NCBI RefSeq assembly: GCF_001039355.2
Contig: NW_019774981.1
Location: 352,262 to 379,761, forward strand
Source: Lingula anatina
Taxonomy: Eukaryota; Brachiopoda; Lingulata; Lingulida; Lingulidae
Reading direction: 5' to 3'
DNA length: 27,500 bases
Shown here: positions 20,401 to 27,500 of the stretch, piece after piece
Numbering within the stretch: position 1 is the first letter of the stretch
How the letters are laid out: the number at the start of each line of letters is the position of its first letter
The notes under the pieces: model-generated
Told to the model about the DNA's origin: nothing
The model's database searches: none
The model's input: only the letters and a program-made list of their open reading frames with translations
Translations under genes and position numbers: made by a program

Positions 20401-23020
20401 CATAAATTCATCAATTATTTTGTTTCATAATTATCATTTACCTTGTTATCAATTATTTGTCAAGGGTCACAGTTTTCGGTCTATTCTCAGTTTATTGTGT
20501 AAATCAGCACTCTGTGTATCAAAGTCTTTGGTGAAATTGACCGGTTTTTTAAATTTATTAAATATTCCTCAACTCTAATTATTTTCAGGACGAGTGGACG
20601 CCACTTCACCACTGCAGTGTCAATGACCATTTCGCCGCGGCCGACCTGCTCACCTTTATGTTAGCCGACGTCCACATCCGGGATACGGTAAGCCATGATT
20701 GGGGTGTGGCTAAAGGGACTAATGGGCGTAACACTTTCGTGCTCCGCCCCTGTTTATGTAAATCAATTCATTAACCAATCAGTAAGTCAGTTTTAACAGT
20801 ATAAAAAAAATCAAACAGCCAGTCAATCAATATGGAAGTAAACCAATCAGTCGAAAAATTAGTCAATTTATTAAACAAGCAATCGAATAATTCATTTATT
20901 GATTAATCAACCAAGTAATCGATATTTTCATCTGTCTGTCTACTAGCCAGCCGTCAGTACTTACTGGTAAATAAATTAAAAAGTCATCATTCCTTTTGTT
21001 TCATAGCATAATCGTACTGCACTCGAGTTGGCTCAGTCAGCTAAGATGAAGCGGTTAATAGAAAGGATGGCGAATGTACCCAAGGACTTCCTGAAAAAGT
21101 AAGTTTATAAGATTTGACACTTTGTGAGGCTGTCATCATGCATGATTATTGGTATGACTCTCTATGGCGGATCTTCGATTTTGTTAACTGCGGTGGGCAA
21201 TAAAGACAGAAAAATATAAAACGAAATACGCTGACAAACCCACTGTTATGCAGTATAATGGGCGCATGGGTTTTAAGTTGCTTTTTATCTGGAAAGTTGA
21301 TGTTTCGGTCTACTCGTTATACGTTTATTTAGACGGATTCACGCGTCCGTCATTCCGTCCCTCTCTCTCTCTCCCTCTCTTTTAAGCAAACTAATTACAC
21401 GTTTTTTGCTCAAGTGATAAGGAAATACCCTTGAATTTGTCAACTTTCAATACGCTTCAGGTCTTGCCAAACGCACACCATGAAACTGTCAGATAAAGCA
21501 GGTTCCGTCGACTTTCGGTGCGGGGTTGTACTGGAGATGTCTGCCGAGGTGGTAAAGTCAGAAATACCCGTAAGTTGCCGAAGGACAACGCCCGAATGTT
21601 TCCGAATGATCTATCCGGAAAATGACGAATCTTTCCTGAATGATGTCATTGAGTTTTACCCTCGGAGAGTGACTTTTAAGCGCCCCGTGACGGTTTTAGT
21701 GGACTATGATATAATTATCCAATCAAAGGAAGACATTGTGGTCACGTGTGCAAGCAAGGTTGTTCCAGAATTTAGTCTGACATCACAGGTAAATTCCAGT
21801 TCAAAAAGTTTTGATTTGTTTTTATTCAGCGAATGAAAAAATTGCGCACTAAATAGCAGAAAAATTGGAGCTTTTGGTGAAATTACTGTATTCGTATGTT
21901 AAAATGCTATAAATGCTGAAAACATCCCATGCTTTCTTTAAAATCTATTTCGTGTTTTCCTTACAAATGCTGCACATGTTCATCTTAATTCCTTGTGCTG
22001 TTGCAGGGCAAATCCACCACGGTGAGTTTCGAAACCAAAAAACTTGGGCGAGTGAAAATATTAAAAATGAAATTGTCGGATTACTATGAGTCAGCCAGTC
22101 AGTCGACGTCAGTGGTCGACTTTGACAGTTTAAGAAGTGAACAACAGAGCCGTGCCACCATATTGTCCACGTGGGATGAAACTGAGGCTGATGAAGTGGA
22201 AACGAGACCAAAGTCGACAGCAGCCGACACCGAGAGCGACGCCATTGTTCAAAAGCAAGAGAAAAAGGAGTCTGAAAAACTCTGTAATTCACACGAAAAA
22301 TACACGGAGCAAGTTTTAGTCTGTGAAGAAAGTAACAATGAATTCAAACGCGTCGAAAAAACTAACGCTGAAAGTTTTCATGACCATAAAGGCTCGCAGG
22401 AAATTAGGTCAATTGACACGAGGAATAACGACAAAGACTTTAGTGAGTCTAAAAATCCGGAGACATTGGAAAGTTCTCCCCAAATCTCTGAGCCGGAGAA
22501 AAATGGAAGACAGAGCTCTTTGAGTCAGAGCTCATTCTCGGTTGTGGACGAAAAACCTGAGGACGAAAAACTTGACACAACATCGCAAAAAAGCCGGCTA
22601 AGTTCCCTCAAAAGCTTCCGCGAAGAAATCTTAGTCGAACATGCACCCGAAGAGAAAGAACTTAGTCAAAAAGTTGACAGTGAAAAAATTGAGGACAAAA
22701 GTAGTTGCACAACGCCACAACAAAGCCGGCAAAGTTCTCTCCTAAGCGTCCGCGAAGAGATCTCAGTCGAACGTTCACCCAAAGAGAGAGAACTTAGTCA
22801 AAAGGTTGACAGTGAAAATGGCAGCGAAATCCCAGAAGAAATCGACGACAATGACAATAAGAGTACTTCCTCTCCCAGCGTGTTACCGAGCGAACTATTT
22901 AGCGACAGCGAGCAGAGTGTCACCAACACGGCAGAAATACAGGAAAATATAAACGACATCCACAAGGAACTCGCAGAAATTGAGGAACAGTTGGAAGGGG
23001 ACGCGTATATCTACACGTGA
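17409..23020 (+). CDS. Ankyrin-repeat protein with ZU5-like region and acidic disordered tail; 5'-partial
   Basis: Exons: 17409-17565, 19568-19666, 20265-20366, 20589-20687, 21007-21098, 21461-21788 and 22007-23020 (stop TGA 23018-23020). All junctions are GT-AG and phases agree, giving 629 residues. Order: charged helix (1-20), about five ankyrin repeats (21-180), beta-rich ZU5-like segment (about 184-330), low-complexity Ser/Glu/Lys tail (about 335-598) and a short terminal coiled coil (about 599-629). No signal peptide or membrane segment is visible, so it is probably a cytoplasmic scaffold (inference). The first exon begins with one base of a split codon, so an upstream exon is expected; alternatively ATG 17467-17469 could start the protein. 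I do not recognise a named orthologue. It is not an obvious GLS duplicate, although both contain ankyrin repeats. Confidence 0.88.
17624..17843 (+). repeat. 36-bp G-rich minisatellite, six copies
   Basis: The unit begins GATTGAAGGGATAGAGGAGT and ends in GGGAGGGAGGGAGG. Unit starts are at 17624, 17660, 17700, 17736, 17772 and 17808, that is a 36-bp period with one 40-bp unit. The copies are almost identical. The purine-rich tract already begins at the donor (17566) and continues to about 17857. Each unit carries several GGG runs able to form G-quadruplexes in DNA or the nascent intron RNA. Confidence 0.95.
18976..19147. mobile_element. Small non-autonomous DNA transposon (hAT-like ends)
   Basis: The ends form a 15-bp imperfect terminal inverted repeat: left CATGGGCGGATCCAG, right (reverse complement) CAGGGGCGGATTTAG. 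AGAAA flanks both sides exactly (18971-18975 and 19148-19152). The ends resemble CAGGGGCGGATYYAG termini seen on hAT-type MITEs, but hAT elements make 8-bp duplications, so the superfamily is uncertain. Inside are three copies of GACCGTCTTCC (19002-19012 with one change, 19049-19059, 19103-19113). No coding capacity. Confidence 0.6.
19347..19477 (+). repeat. Near-perfect foldback (53-bp arms, 25-nt loop) in an intron
   Basis: Arms 19347-19399 and 19425-19477 are inverted copies with three non-Watson-Crick positions: 19350/19474 (T-T), 19374/19450 (G-T, a wobble pair in plus-strand RNA) and 19387/19437 (A-A). The arms are CpG-rich, unlike their surroundings. The 25-nt loop holds a near-direct repeat (ATGGGGCGAGT, ATGGGCGAGT). 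The foldback ends 90 bases before the acceptor at 19567. It could be a foldback MITE, a template-switch product, or a hairpin small-RNA precursor; no target-site duplication is visible. Confidence 0.9.
19667..21460 (+). other. Remaining ankyrin-repeat introns
   Basis: Intron 19667-20264 contains a short AAACTTATGA/AAACTAATGA tandem stretch (about 19790-19835) and an ATT run before its acceptor. Intron 20367-20588 is plain AT-rich DNA. Intron 20688-21006 is dominated by degenerate CAATCA/GTCAAT-type repeats (about 20760-20935). Intron 21099-21460 has a CTCTCTCT run at 21361-21380. No other gene is seen in them. Confidence 0.6.
20760..20935 (+). repeat. Degenerate CAATCA-type tandem repeat
   Basis: Repeated variants of AATCAATTCATT, CCAATCAGTAAGTCAG and CAATCAAT occupy much of this intron. 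The period is irregular (4-8 bp) and decayed, so it looks like old simple-sequence DNA. Confidence 0.6.
21461..22110 (+). other. ZU5-like beta-sandwich segment
   Basis: Exon 21461-21788 plus the start of the last exon (residues about 184-325). The pattern CGVVLEMSAEVV ... CFRMIYPENDES ... VIEFYPRRVTFKRPVTVLV resembles ZU5 domains of ankyrins and UNC5, where Gly-Val strands lead to a conserved 'S/YP....F..PV' block. Here that block is YPRRVTFKRPV, about residues 249-259. The match is by pattern only and is divergent. A following strand-rich part (VSFETKKLGRVKILKM) could be the end of the same fold. No death domain follows, unlike UNC5 or ankyrins. Confidence 0.45.
22577..22818 (+). repeat. 132-bp (44-residue) coding tandem duplication in the tail
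   Basis: Bases 22577-22686 and 22709-22818 align in frame at a period of 132. Shared residues include SR.SSL, REEI.VE and KELSQKVDSE / RELSQKVDSE. A third, weaker unit (GRQSSLSQSSF) precedes them at about 22506-22538. The R-x-S-S-L sequences look like basophilic-kinase sites (inference). The repeat keeps the frame and codon meaning, so it is protein sequence rather than noise. Confidence 0.85.
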
Positions 23021-24151
23021 ACATATCCATGAATCCAAATTAAGGTTCATTGGTCTGAAGGTTCACTGGGCCGAAAATTCTTATGCGCGCGCCTCTGATG
23101 AACTTTACTTTATTGCCAGTACGATTTTGGCCTACACTTCGTTCATGCATTAATTTGGATTAGAGAACTTATGGACCAATGAACTCTCGGACTGTTGCTA
23201 CGGCTCCGTTGGAACGTATATGGTATTTGAATTGGGAGAAAATACTTTTTTATCTAAAAAATAGAGAATTTTATGTTTTAAACTATTACAGGTCAACCCA
23301 TGGGTGGGGGGGGGTACATTAATTAAAAAACTAATAGCTTTATGATGACGGGTAGAAAGTAACAGGGCAGTAATACTTGAACACCATGTTTAAAATATAA
23401 GTATTTGCATGAAGTACTACGGTATGTGGTACGTGGCCATCAAATCAACGTAAAACTGCATACAACACGGTAGCAGGAACTACATGTATATGAATTATAG
23501 GGTTATTTATATAAAATATCATATAAATAATAATTGAACCAAGTTTTATAAACAAAACGTTGAACTTCACGTGAACTTTGGTGCTGAATATACACATGCT
23601 TTAAATAAATGTTGAAAACATTAATAAGAATAATAATAATGAAAATGACGATGATGATGTTTATTGATACGACTATATTTGTTGTAAAGACTATAAGGTA
23701 CATGTAGCTAACGTGGTATTTTTGTTATACAATAAAAGACAATAATGTATAAATAACAAGCTCTCCAAGTACTTTATGGGCCACGTATTACTCGTACTTG
23801 TTGACTCCATACAGTGATGAAATAAATTTAATGATAAATGTTATCATTTATTACAAAGAATATTTTGCGCTGTAAATTGAATCACAATCACTGATTAAAT
23901 TTCAGCAACCTAGATCTACAATATCCCTCATAAATTGTATGTTAGAAGCTTAGTTTGGGTCACTGAAATGGAGCAAAATATAGCGTTCTTTAGCACGGAC
24001 TTCCTTTATTATTGTCCATATTCTCCGCAGGCTCAGTGCCTATACTTACGGACAAAAAATGCACAAAGAGAAGGAACTGAAGTCACAAGGTTTATTTCTT
24101 TCTTTATCTTCGACCCCCCCCCCCCTTTACTGTACACGTCCATCTCCATAA
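23021..24151 (+). terminator. Ankyrin-gene 3' UTR and poly(A) candidates
   Basis: AATAAA occurs at 23604-23609 and 23731-23736. Either would fit the end of the transcript. An imperfect foldback (23032-23161) with perfect 12-bp ends lies just after the stop codon, so it would be in the 3' UTR. The rest is AT-rich and without a recognised gene. Confidence 0.45.
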
Positions 24152-24334
24152 GGGCGCATTCCCACATATTTTAGATCGATCTAGATTACTGCCAGATAAA
24201 TGTCCGTCCCGCCTACTACAAGCTGTAAGGCGGTAATTAACTTTCGTGCCCGCTCGGCTGGCAGCTATTTAGCATGAACCCCCAGGGAGTTAGGTCGATC
24301 TAGTTGGATCGATCTAATCTCTGGGAATGGGGTC
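24152..24334. mobile_element. 183-bp MITE with TAA target duplication (PIF/Harbinger-like)
   Basis: The left end GGGCGCATTCCCA...TTAGATCGATCT and the reverse complement of the right end GACCCCATTCCCA...TTAGATCGATCC form about 30-bp imperfect terminal inverted repeats. TAA lies immediately outside both ends (24149-24151, 24335-24337), as expected for PIF/Harbinger insertions. It has no ORF. A related end occurs at 13917-13962, so a family exists in this genome. It sits in the tail-to-tail spacer between two genes. Confidence 0.7.
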
Positions 24335-24793
24335 TAAGATTTTAAGCGTTGTTCAATTTAAAATGCCAGTGAACAATCTCAATTTCTTATTTTTTTTCTA
24401 ATTACATGCAAATGGAACTGTTTCTACTGGCTTAACAATATATAAAGGGTGAAAAGGAATCAAATCATTAATATATTATCAACAATAGTACAAAAGATTC
24501 CAAGGGAATAATACAAACAAATCAAGTTATTGATACACATGTATATTATCATGATTGTATGGGTTCTTTTAACACTGAGGTAAATCCTTTGGTCTGATAA
24601 GCATCCAAATGCATTAGTTTTCATGAAAGTGCAACAGTATAATCAAAATCTTACCATCTAGTCCGACCGAAAACTGTAACAAACTATTCGAATGTTTTTT
24701 TTTTCTTTTTTTTTTTTAATTCAAAGTGCTAGGAGTGCAGTACATATAATGTAATAACGTAAAATGAAAGAAATAGCATAATATTTGTTCTAC
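24335..24793. other. Tail-to-tail spacer and sulfotransferase 3' UTR
   Basis: AT-rich DNA with T runs at 24697-24718. On the minus strand ATTAAA (24720-24715), about 75 bases beyond the stop codon, is a possible poly(A) signal; AATAAA on the minus strand also occurs at 24096-24091. Nothing coding is seen. Confidence 0.45.
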
Positions 24794-25320
24794 TCAACAC
24801 CTAACTTCAGAAAACTCTATGTACTCTTTGAAATACTTAAGAATATATTCCTTTGTCAGGTGATATCTCTCCAATAAATGCTGATGTTGGCCATATTTGT
24901 TTTGTGGATTGTCTTTGACGTAAGCCGCCATGATGGTTTCTCCTTCTGCGGTTAATTCCAGCCCGAAGCGGTCGTAGATTCTCTTCACGACATTCAAGGG
25001 GTCTTTGACAATATCACTGTAGGCAATATCACAGAAGCGGTGTTCTTCTTCTGGGTGCGACTTTCTAAATGCCATCATGTTGAATCCACTGTGGAACAGT
25101 GGGATAGCCACCATATTCTCACCGAGTTTTTTCAAGTCCAGGTTCGCCGGCTCGTATCCAAGACCTTTGAACGACTCCGCGATTGAACAGAGAGAAGCGA
25201 TAGCCTCGCAGGGGTCACGGTAGGTGTGGATGAAGGTGGCGTCGGGATACACTTTCAAAATGGCGTCCAGATAGAGACTGTGGGTTGACTCTTTGAAAAC
25301 TAGTTGCTTATTGATGTCAT
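24794..25320 (-). other. Sulfotransferase last exon with the 3'-phosphate motif
   Basis: The acceptor CTTGTTCCAG ends at 25321, giving RGSDDINKQLVFKESTHSLY across the junction. An alternative acceptor ending at 25438 keeps the same phase and adds 39 codons (see findings). The exon carries the YRDP motif and a C-terminal YGQHQHLLERYHLTKEYILK segment typical of the family's last helix. Confidence 0.85.
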
Positions 25321-26971
25321 CTGGAACAAGATTATCACATTCGCCAATGAGCAAAATCATGACATTTGAAGCGTTTTCCTGATCAAGTCTATGGGATATA
25401 AACGAAATATCGGAGGCTTCGGAGCTCATATCATTTTCTGCACTTCACTTGAGACGACTCGCTGTTATGTTTATTAATTTGTACACGTGTCTGGTACGAG
25501 AAGTACACCACAACATAGAGGAACCTTCGCTTATTGTATGTCCGTCACACTTGAACCCGTCCCAAGAAGTGGAGCCTGGGCTCACATTTACATTAAATAT
25601 AATTGTGATGAGCTTCAAAATGTATCAAACCACACCAACCACTACTACCTCCCTGAAACACAAACTTAAAGGGATAACAACTGTTCGTTTTGGTGAAGAA
25701 ATGTTTTTTCTTGGGTTAAACTACGATTTTCCATGCATACTTTCATGTACCAACGGTAAGTTAGACCATTTTTTAAAAAGTTCGTTGTTTTTTGTAATAA
25801 TCTTTTATGACATTTTTTGTAATAACCTTTTAAAAGATTATTACGCAGGTAGCCATCTTTGAAGGTCCACGTGGTATGATGGCAAGCACAAGTTCAAGAA
25901 TAATTTTGATTACCGCTGTTTTGGTGGTAAAATGGAACCATACGTCTATGAGCTATTTACAATGTATTTATTGTTATATATGAATCTCATACAGAGAGTT
26001 GTTATCCCTTTTTTTCATCAGATAGATATCTGATTCTATTGAAAACATACCCGAACCCCGGGCGAGGAGAATGAGTTGAATCTGCAATTTATGAAAACGG
26101 TAGGCGTCTTCCTTTTCTTCCTCGGTCAGTGAGTTGAGCCAGGCTAGATACTCTTCTGGGTGGTTGGTCAACAAAGTATTCGCCTTGAATATCCCACAAT
26201 TGTCCATCAGACGGAAACACTCGTAGGGGTTGTCTGCCACGATATTATGCATGGCCTTGACCTTTGGCACTGCCTCGTACATCTCAGCTGGAATAAAGTT
26301 CATGTAGATGTGCTTGAGGTGAAATGTAGAAAAGTTGATGTCTTCCTAATTCTTTTTTGTCCATCTATACATGGTACATGTATTGTAACTGAGGCGACTT
26401 TGTCACTGCTAACGTTCTTTAAAAAACAAAAAAACAAAAAACAGGTGAATAAAATGAAAACGATATTTTGGATATTTTCAAAAATAATTACAAGTCTGTG
26501 TTTGTCTAGTTGTTCTCGCAAAAAAAAAAAAAAAATGAAAATTAAATCGTATGCAATATATATATATTTTATCCCATTCTTTAGTCGCCGACGACGTACC
26601 TGTTGTATCCCCTTGTTTGACCCAACTTAAGAAATGGCACATACTGGTAATCTAGATAGGTCGAATTTTGATTCAGTGCTGACTTTCGTCCGACCAAAGT
26701 GGCCGTTATTTTGAACCTCTGGAACCACCCTCTAAACCTCCCCCCGCCTTGCCAGCGGAATTATATATATGTACTATAAAACCTTACTTAAGGCTTTGCG
26801 TTCCGCCTCCACGCGGGAATCCTCCCTTTCTGTGGGTGTTTCTATCACCGGATGCATCGTCTCGTAGTACCTGGGGGATGTATTTTTGGGATCCTGATAC
26901 AGAAGATTCAGCAGGAAAGTCGTCCCGGTGCGGCAGGGTCCGATGATGAAAATAGGTCTCTTTATTGGACA
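24794..26971 (-). CDS. PAPS-dependent sulfotransferase, Sulfotransfer_3 type; 5'-partial, three exons
   Basis: Transfers sulfonate from PAPS to an acceptor that cannot be named from sequence. Minus-strand exons in order are 26971-26788, 26287-26051 and 25320-24794 (stop at 24796-24794). Junctions are GT-AG with phases 1 and 1, giving 315 residues. The 5'-phosphosulfate loop is RPIFIIGPCRTGTTFLLNLL (residues 5-24). The 3'-phosphate motif is HTYRDPCEAIAS (R175, S183). Family landmarks also include the block around AVPKVKAMHNIVADNPYECF and KESTHSLYLDAILKVYPDA. The N-terminal part (perhaps 60-120 residues) is missing; its exons are not recognised up to 27500. No membrane segment is visible in the part present. 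It is tail-to-tail with the ankyrin gene. Confidence 0.9.
25321..26050 (-). other. Sulfotransferase intron
   Basis: Holds an inverted repeat with 13-bp perfect arms (25794-25806 and 25832-25844), with a second, near-identical copy of the left arm inside the loop. An open frame on the plus strand (25449-25862) has no protein-like features. No other gene is seen. Confidence 0.6.
26051..26287 (-). other. Sulfotransferase middle exon
   Basis: The acceptor TTTATTCCAG ends at 26288 and the donor is GTATGT from 26050. I chose this acceptor over an earlier one because the join then reads RKALTEMYEAVPKVKAMH, which keeps the family spacing, and the phase fits. It encodes residues 62-140, including a helical stretch LTEEEKEDAYRFHKLQIQLI. 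Confidence 0.85.
26288..26787 (-). other. Sulfotransferase intron (500 bp)
   Basis: Contains A runs (26406-26441 and 26521-26535) and an AT repeat near 26558-26568. No recognised feature beyond the intron ends. Confidence 0.6.
26788..26971 (-). other. Sulfotransferase exon with the PAPS 5'-phosphosulfate loop
   Basis: The acceptor is CTTCGTAG and the donor GTAAGG on the minus strand. It encodes 61 residues from CPIKRPIFIIG to AERKAL. The usual family motif is G.PRTGTT; here it is GPCRTGTT, so Cys replaces the Pro before Arg while Arg, Gly and Thr-Thr are kept. The exon ends with one base of a split codon. Confidence 0.9.
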
Positions 26972-27500
26972 CTACGAAGAAAAAAGAAAATCGTCAAGGT
27001 AATATTATTCGTAAAATATTTAAGACATTGAATAAAAGAAACTTTCTTATTTGACAGGAATGGCAGTCCTAGGAATGGAAGTCGGGGGTCCTATGTGGAA
27101 AGTACATGTTAGGGTTAGTCGGAGTATTGGGGTAAGTATATGGGACAAATGTCACCTGTACAAAGTAATGAGGAACGCACTACGTTCCTAGCGGACTACC
27201 ATTCCTCTCACACCGACACGGTAGGTTTACTGCCTCGGCCGTCTTCTGTTTTCTTTCACAAAAAGCACTCTTAGGCTATTGTTCTGTGTTTATATCACCA
27301 TCAAGGAATGATCTGAATCAAAAAGGGCAACAGTGCGGTTTTGAAATAAACTGCTTTTCTCAAAGCAATATTTATTTTATAGCAATGAAGAACAGTGTCT
27401 TGCGTATTTAACAGTTATATATATTTTATACTTTTTTTTTATATATTTTACTGTTGTAAACATTTTACATTTAACATTACCTGCCCCAATTAAATTGGTC
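26972..27500 (-). other. Upstream intron of the sulfotransferase, with an inverted repeat
   Basis: It begins (minus strand) upstream of the acceptor at 26973-26972. Inverted arms lie at 27057-27075 and 27185-27205. I found no exon for the missing N-terminus, which is probably to the right of the window. Confidence 0.5.

Larger units (their letters stand above)
17409..21098 (+). other. Ankyrin-repeat exons
   Basis: The first exon ends with repeat 1 (LRDLCRSGDAVSLHEILMKS). Exon 19568-19666 carries SGLTPLVCAIIARH...LLLGYANPN, exon 20265-20366 carries TGMSSLHYAARWGDAQVLHE, exon 20589-20687 carries DEWTPLHHCSVNDHFAAADL and exon 21007-21098 carries HNRTALELAQSAKMKRLIER. The three middle exons are 99, 102 and 99 bp with phase-0 introns on both sides, so one exon is one repeat. 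The TPLH and ALELA signatures make the fold call firm; the binding partner is unknown. Confidence 0.9.

Noticed and set aside
21945-22292. 115-codon minus-strand frame
   Set aside because: Antisense shadow of the large last exon of the ankyrin gene.
23935-24174. 79-codon frame with an internal CCGCAG acceptor-like site
   Set aside because: No matching donor with protein-like sequence, and it runs into a C-rich tract and the MITE.
25449-25862. 137-codon plus-strand frame
   Set aside because: Lies within the sulfotransferase intron and has no domain-like sequence; its 3' part is the AT-rich inverted repeat.
26160-26630. 156-codon plus-strand frame
   Set aside because: Antisense to the middle sulfotransferase exon and then poly-Lys from A runs.

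Overview
The window is animal nuclear DNA: AT-rich, full of simple repeats, with genes split into short exons by GT-AG introns. There are no operons and no rRNA, tRNA, CRISPR or viral genes that I can support. The gene content (a KGA-type glutaminase, a small ankyrin-repeat protein and a Sulfotransfer_3-type sulfotransferase) fits a marine invertebrate. A lophotrochozoan such as a mollusc, brachiopod or annelid is my best guess, but the sequence does not prove it.

Layout. (1) 430-8921, plus strand: 13 exons of a mitochondrial glutaminase (GLS). The 5' end lies left of the window. The joined exons give 538 residues and a stop with every intron phase consistent, and every catalytic residue I could place is present at a constant offset from human GLS. 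(2) 8922-17408: the GLS 3' UTR, then about 7 kb without a recognisable gene. This stretch holds microsatellites, a transposon fragment and a few possible regulatory sites, and probably the missing 5' end of the next gene. (3) 17409-23020, plus strand: seven exons (629 residues and stop) of an ankyrin-repeat protein with a ZU5-like beta region and a long acidic, Ser/Glu/Lys-rich tail containing a 44-residue tandem duplication. (4) 23021-24793: 3' UTR and tail-to-tail spacer with a 183-bp TAA-flanked MITE. (5) 24794-26971, minus strand: three exons (315 residues and stop) of a PAPS-dependent sulfotransferase whose 5' exons lie beyond the recognised part.

The three genes have no obvious shared pathway, so nothing suggests that they act as a system. 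The most unusual signals are: a decayed second copy of a GLS catalytic exon broken up by GT-repeat expansion; a near-perfect 53-bp-stem foldback in an intron of the ankyrin gene; a 36-bp G-rich minisatellite starting shortly after a splice donor; GLS activation-loop substitutions at positions tied to inhibitor binding and phosphate dependence in mammals; and an in-frame alternative 3' splice site in the sulfotransferase. Exon boundaries were read by eye from splice consensus, phase and family conservation; no alignment or expression data were used.
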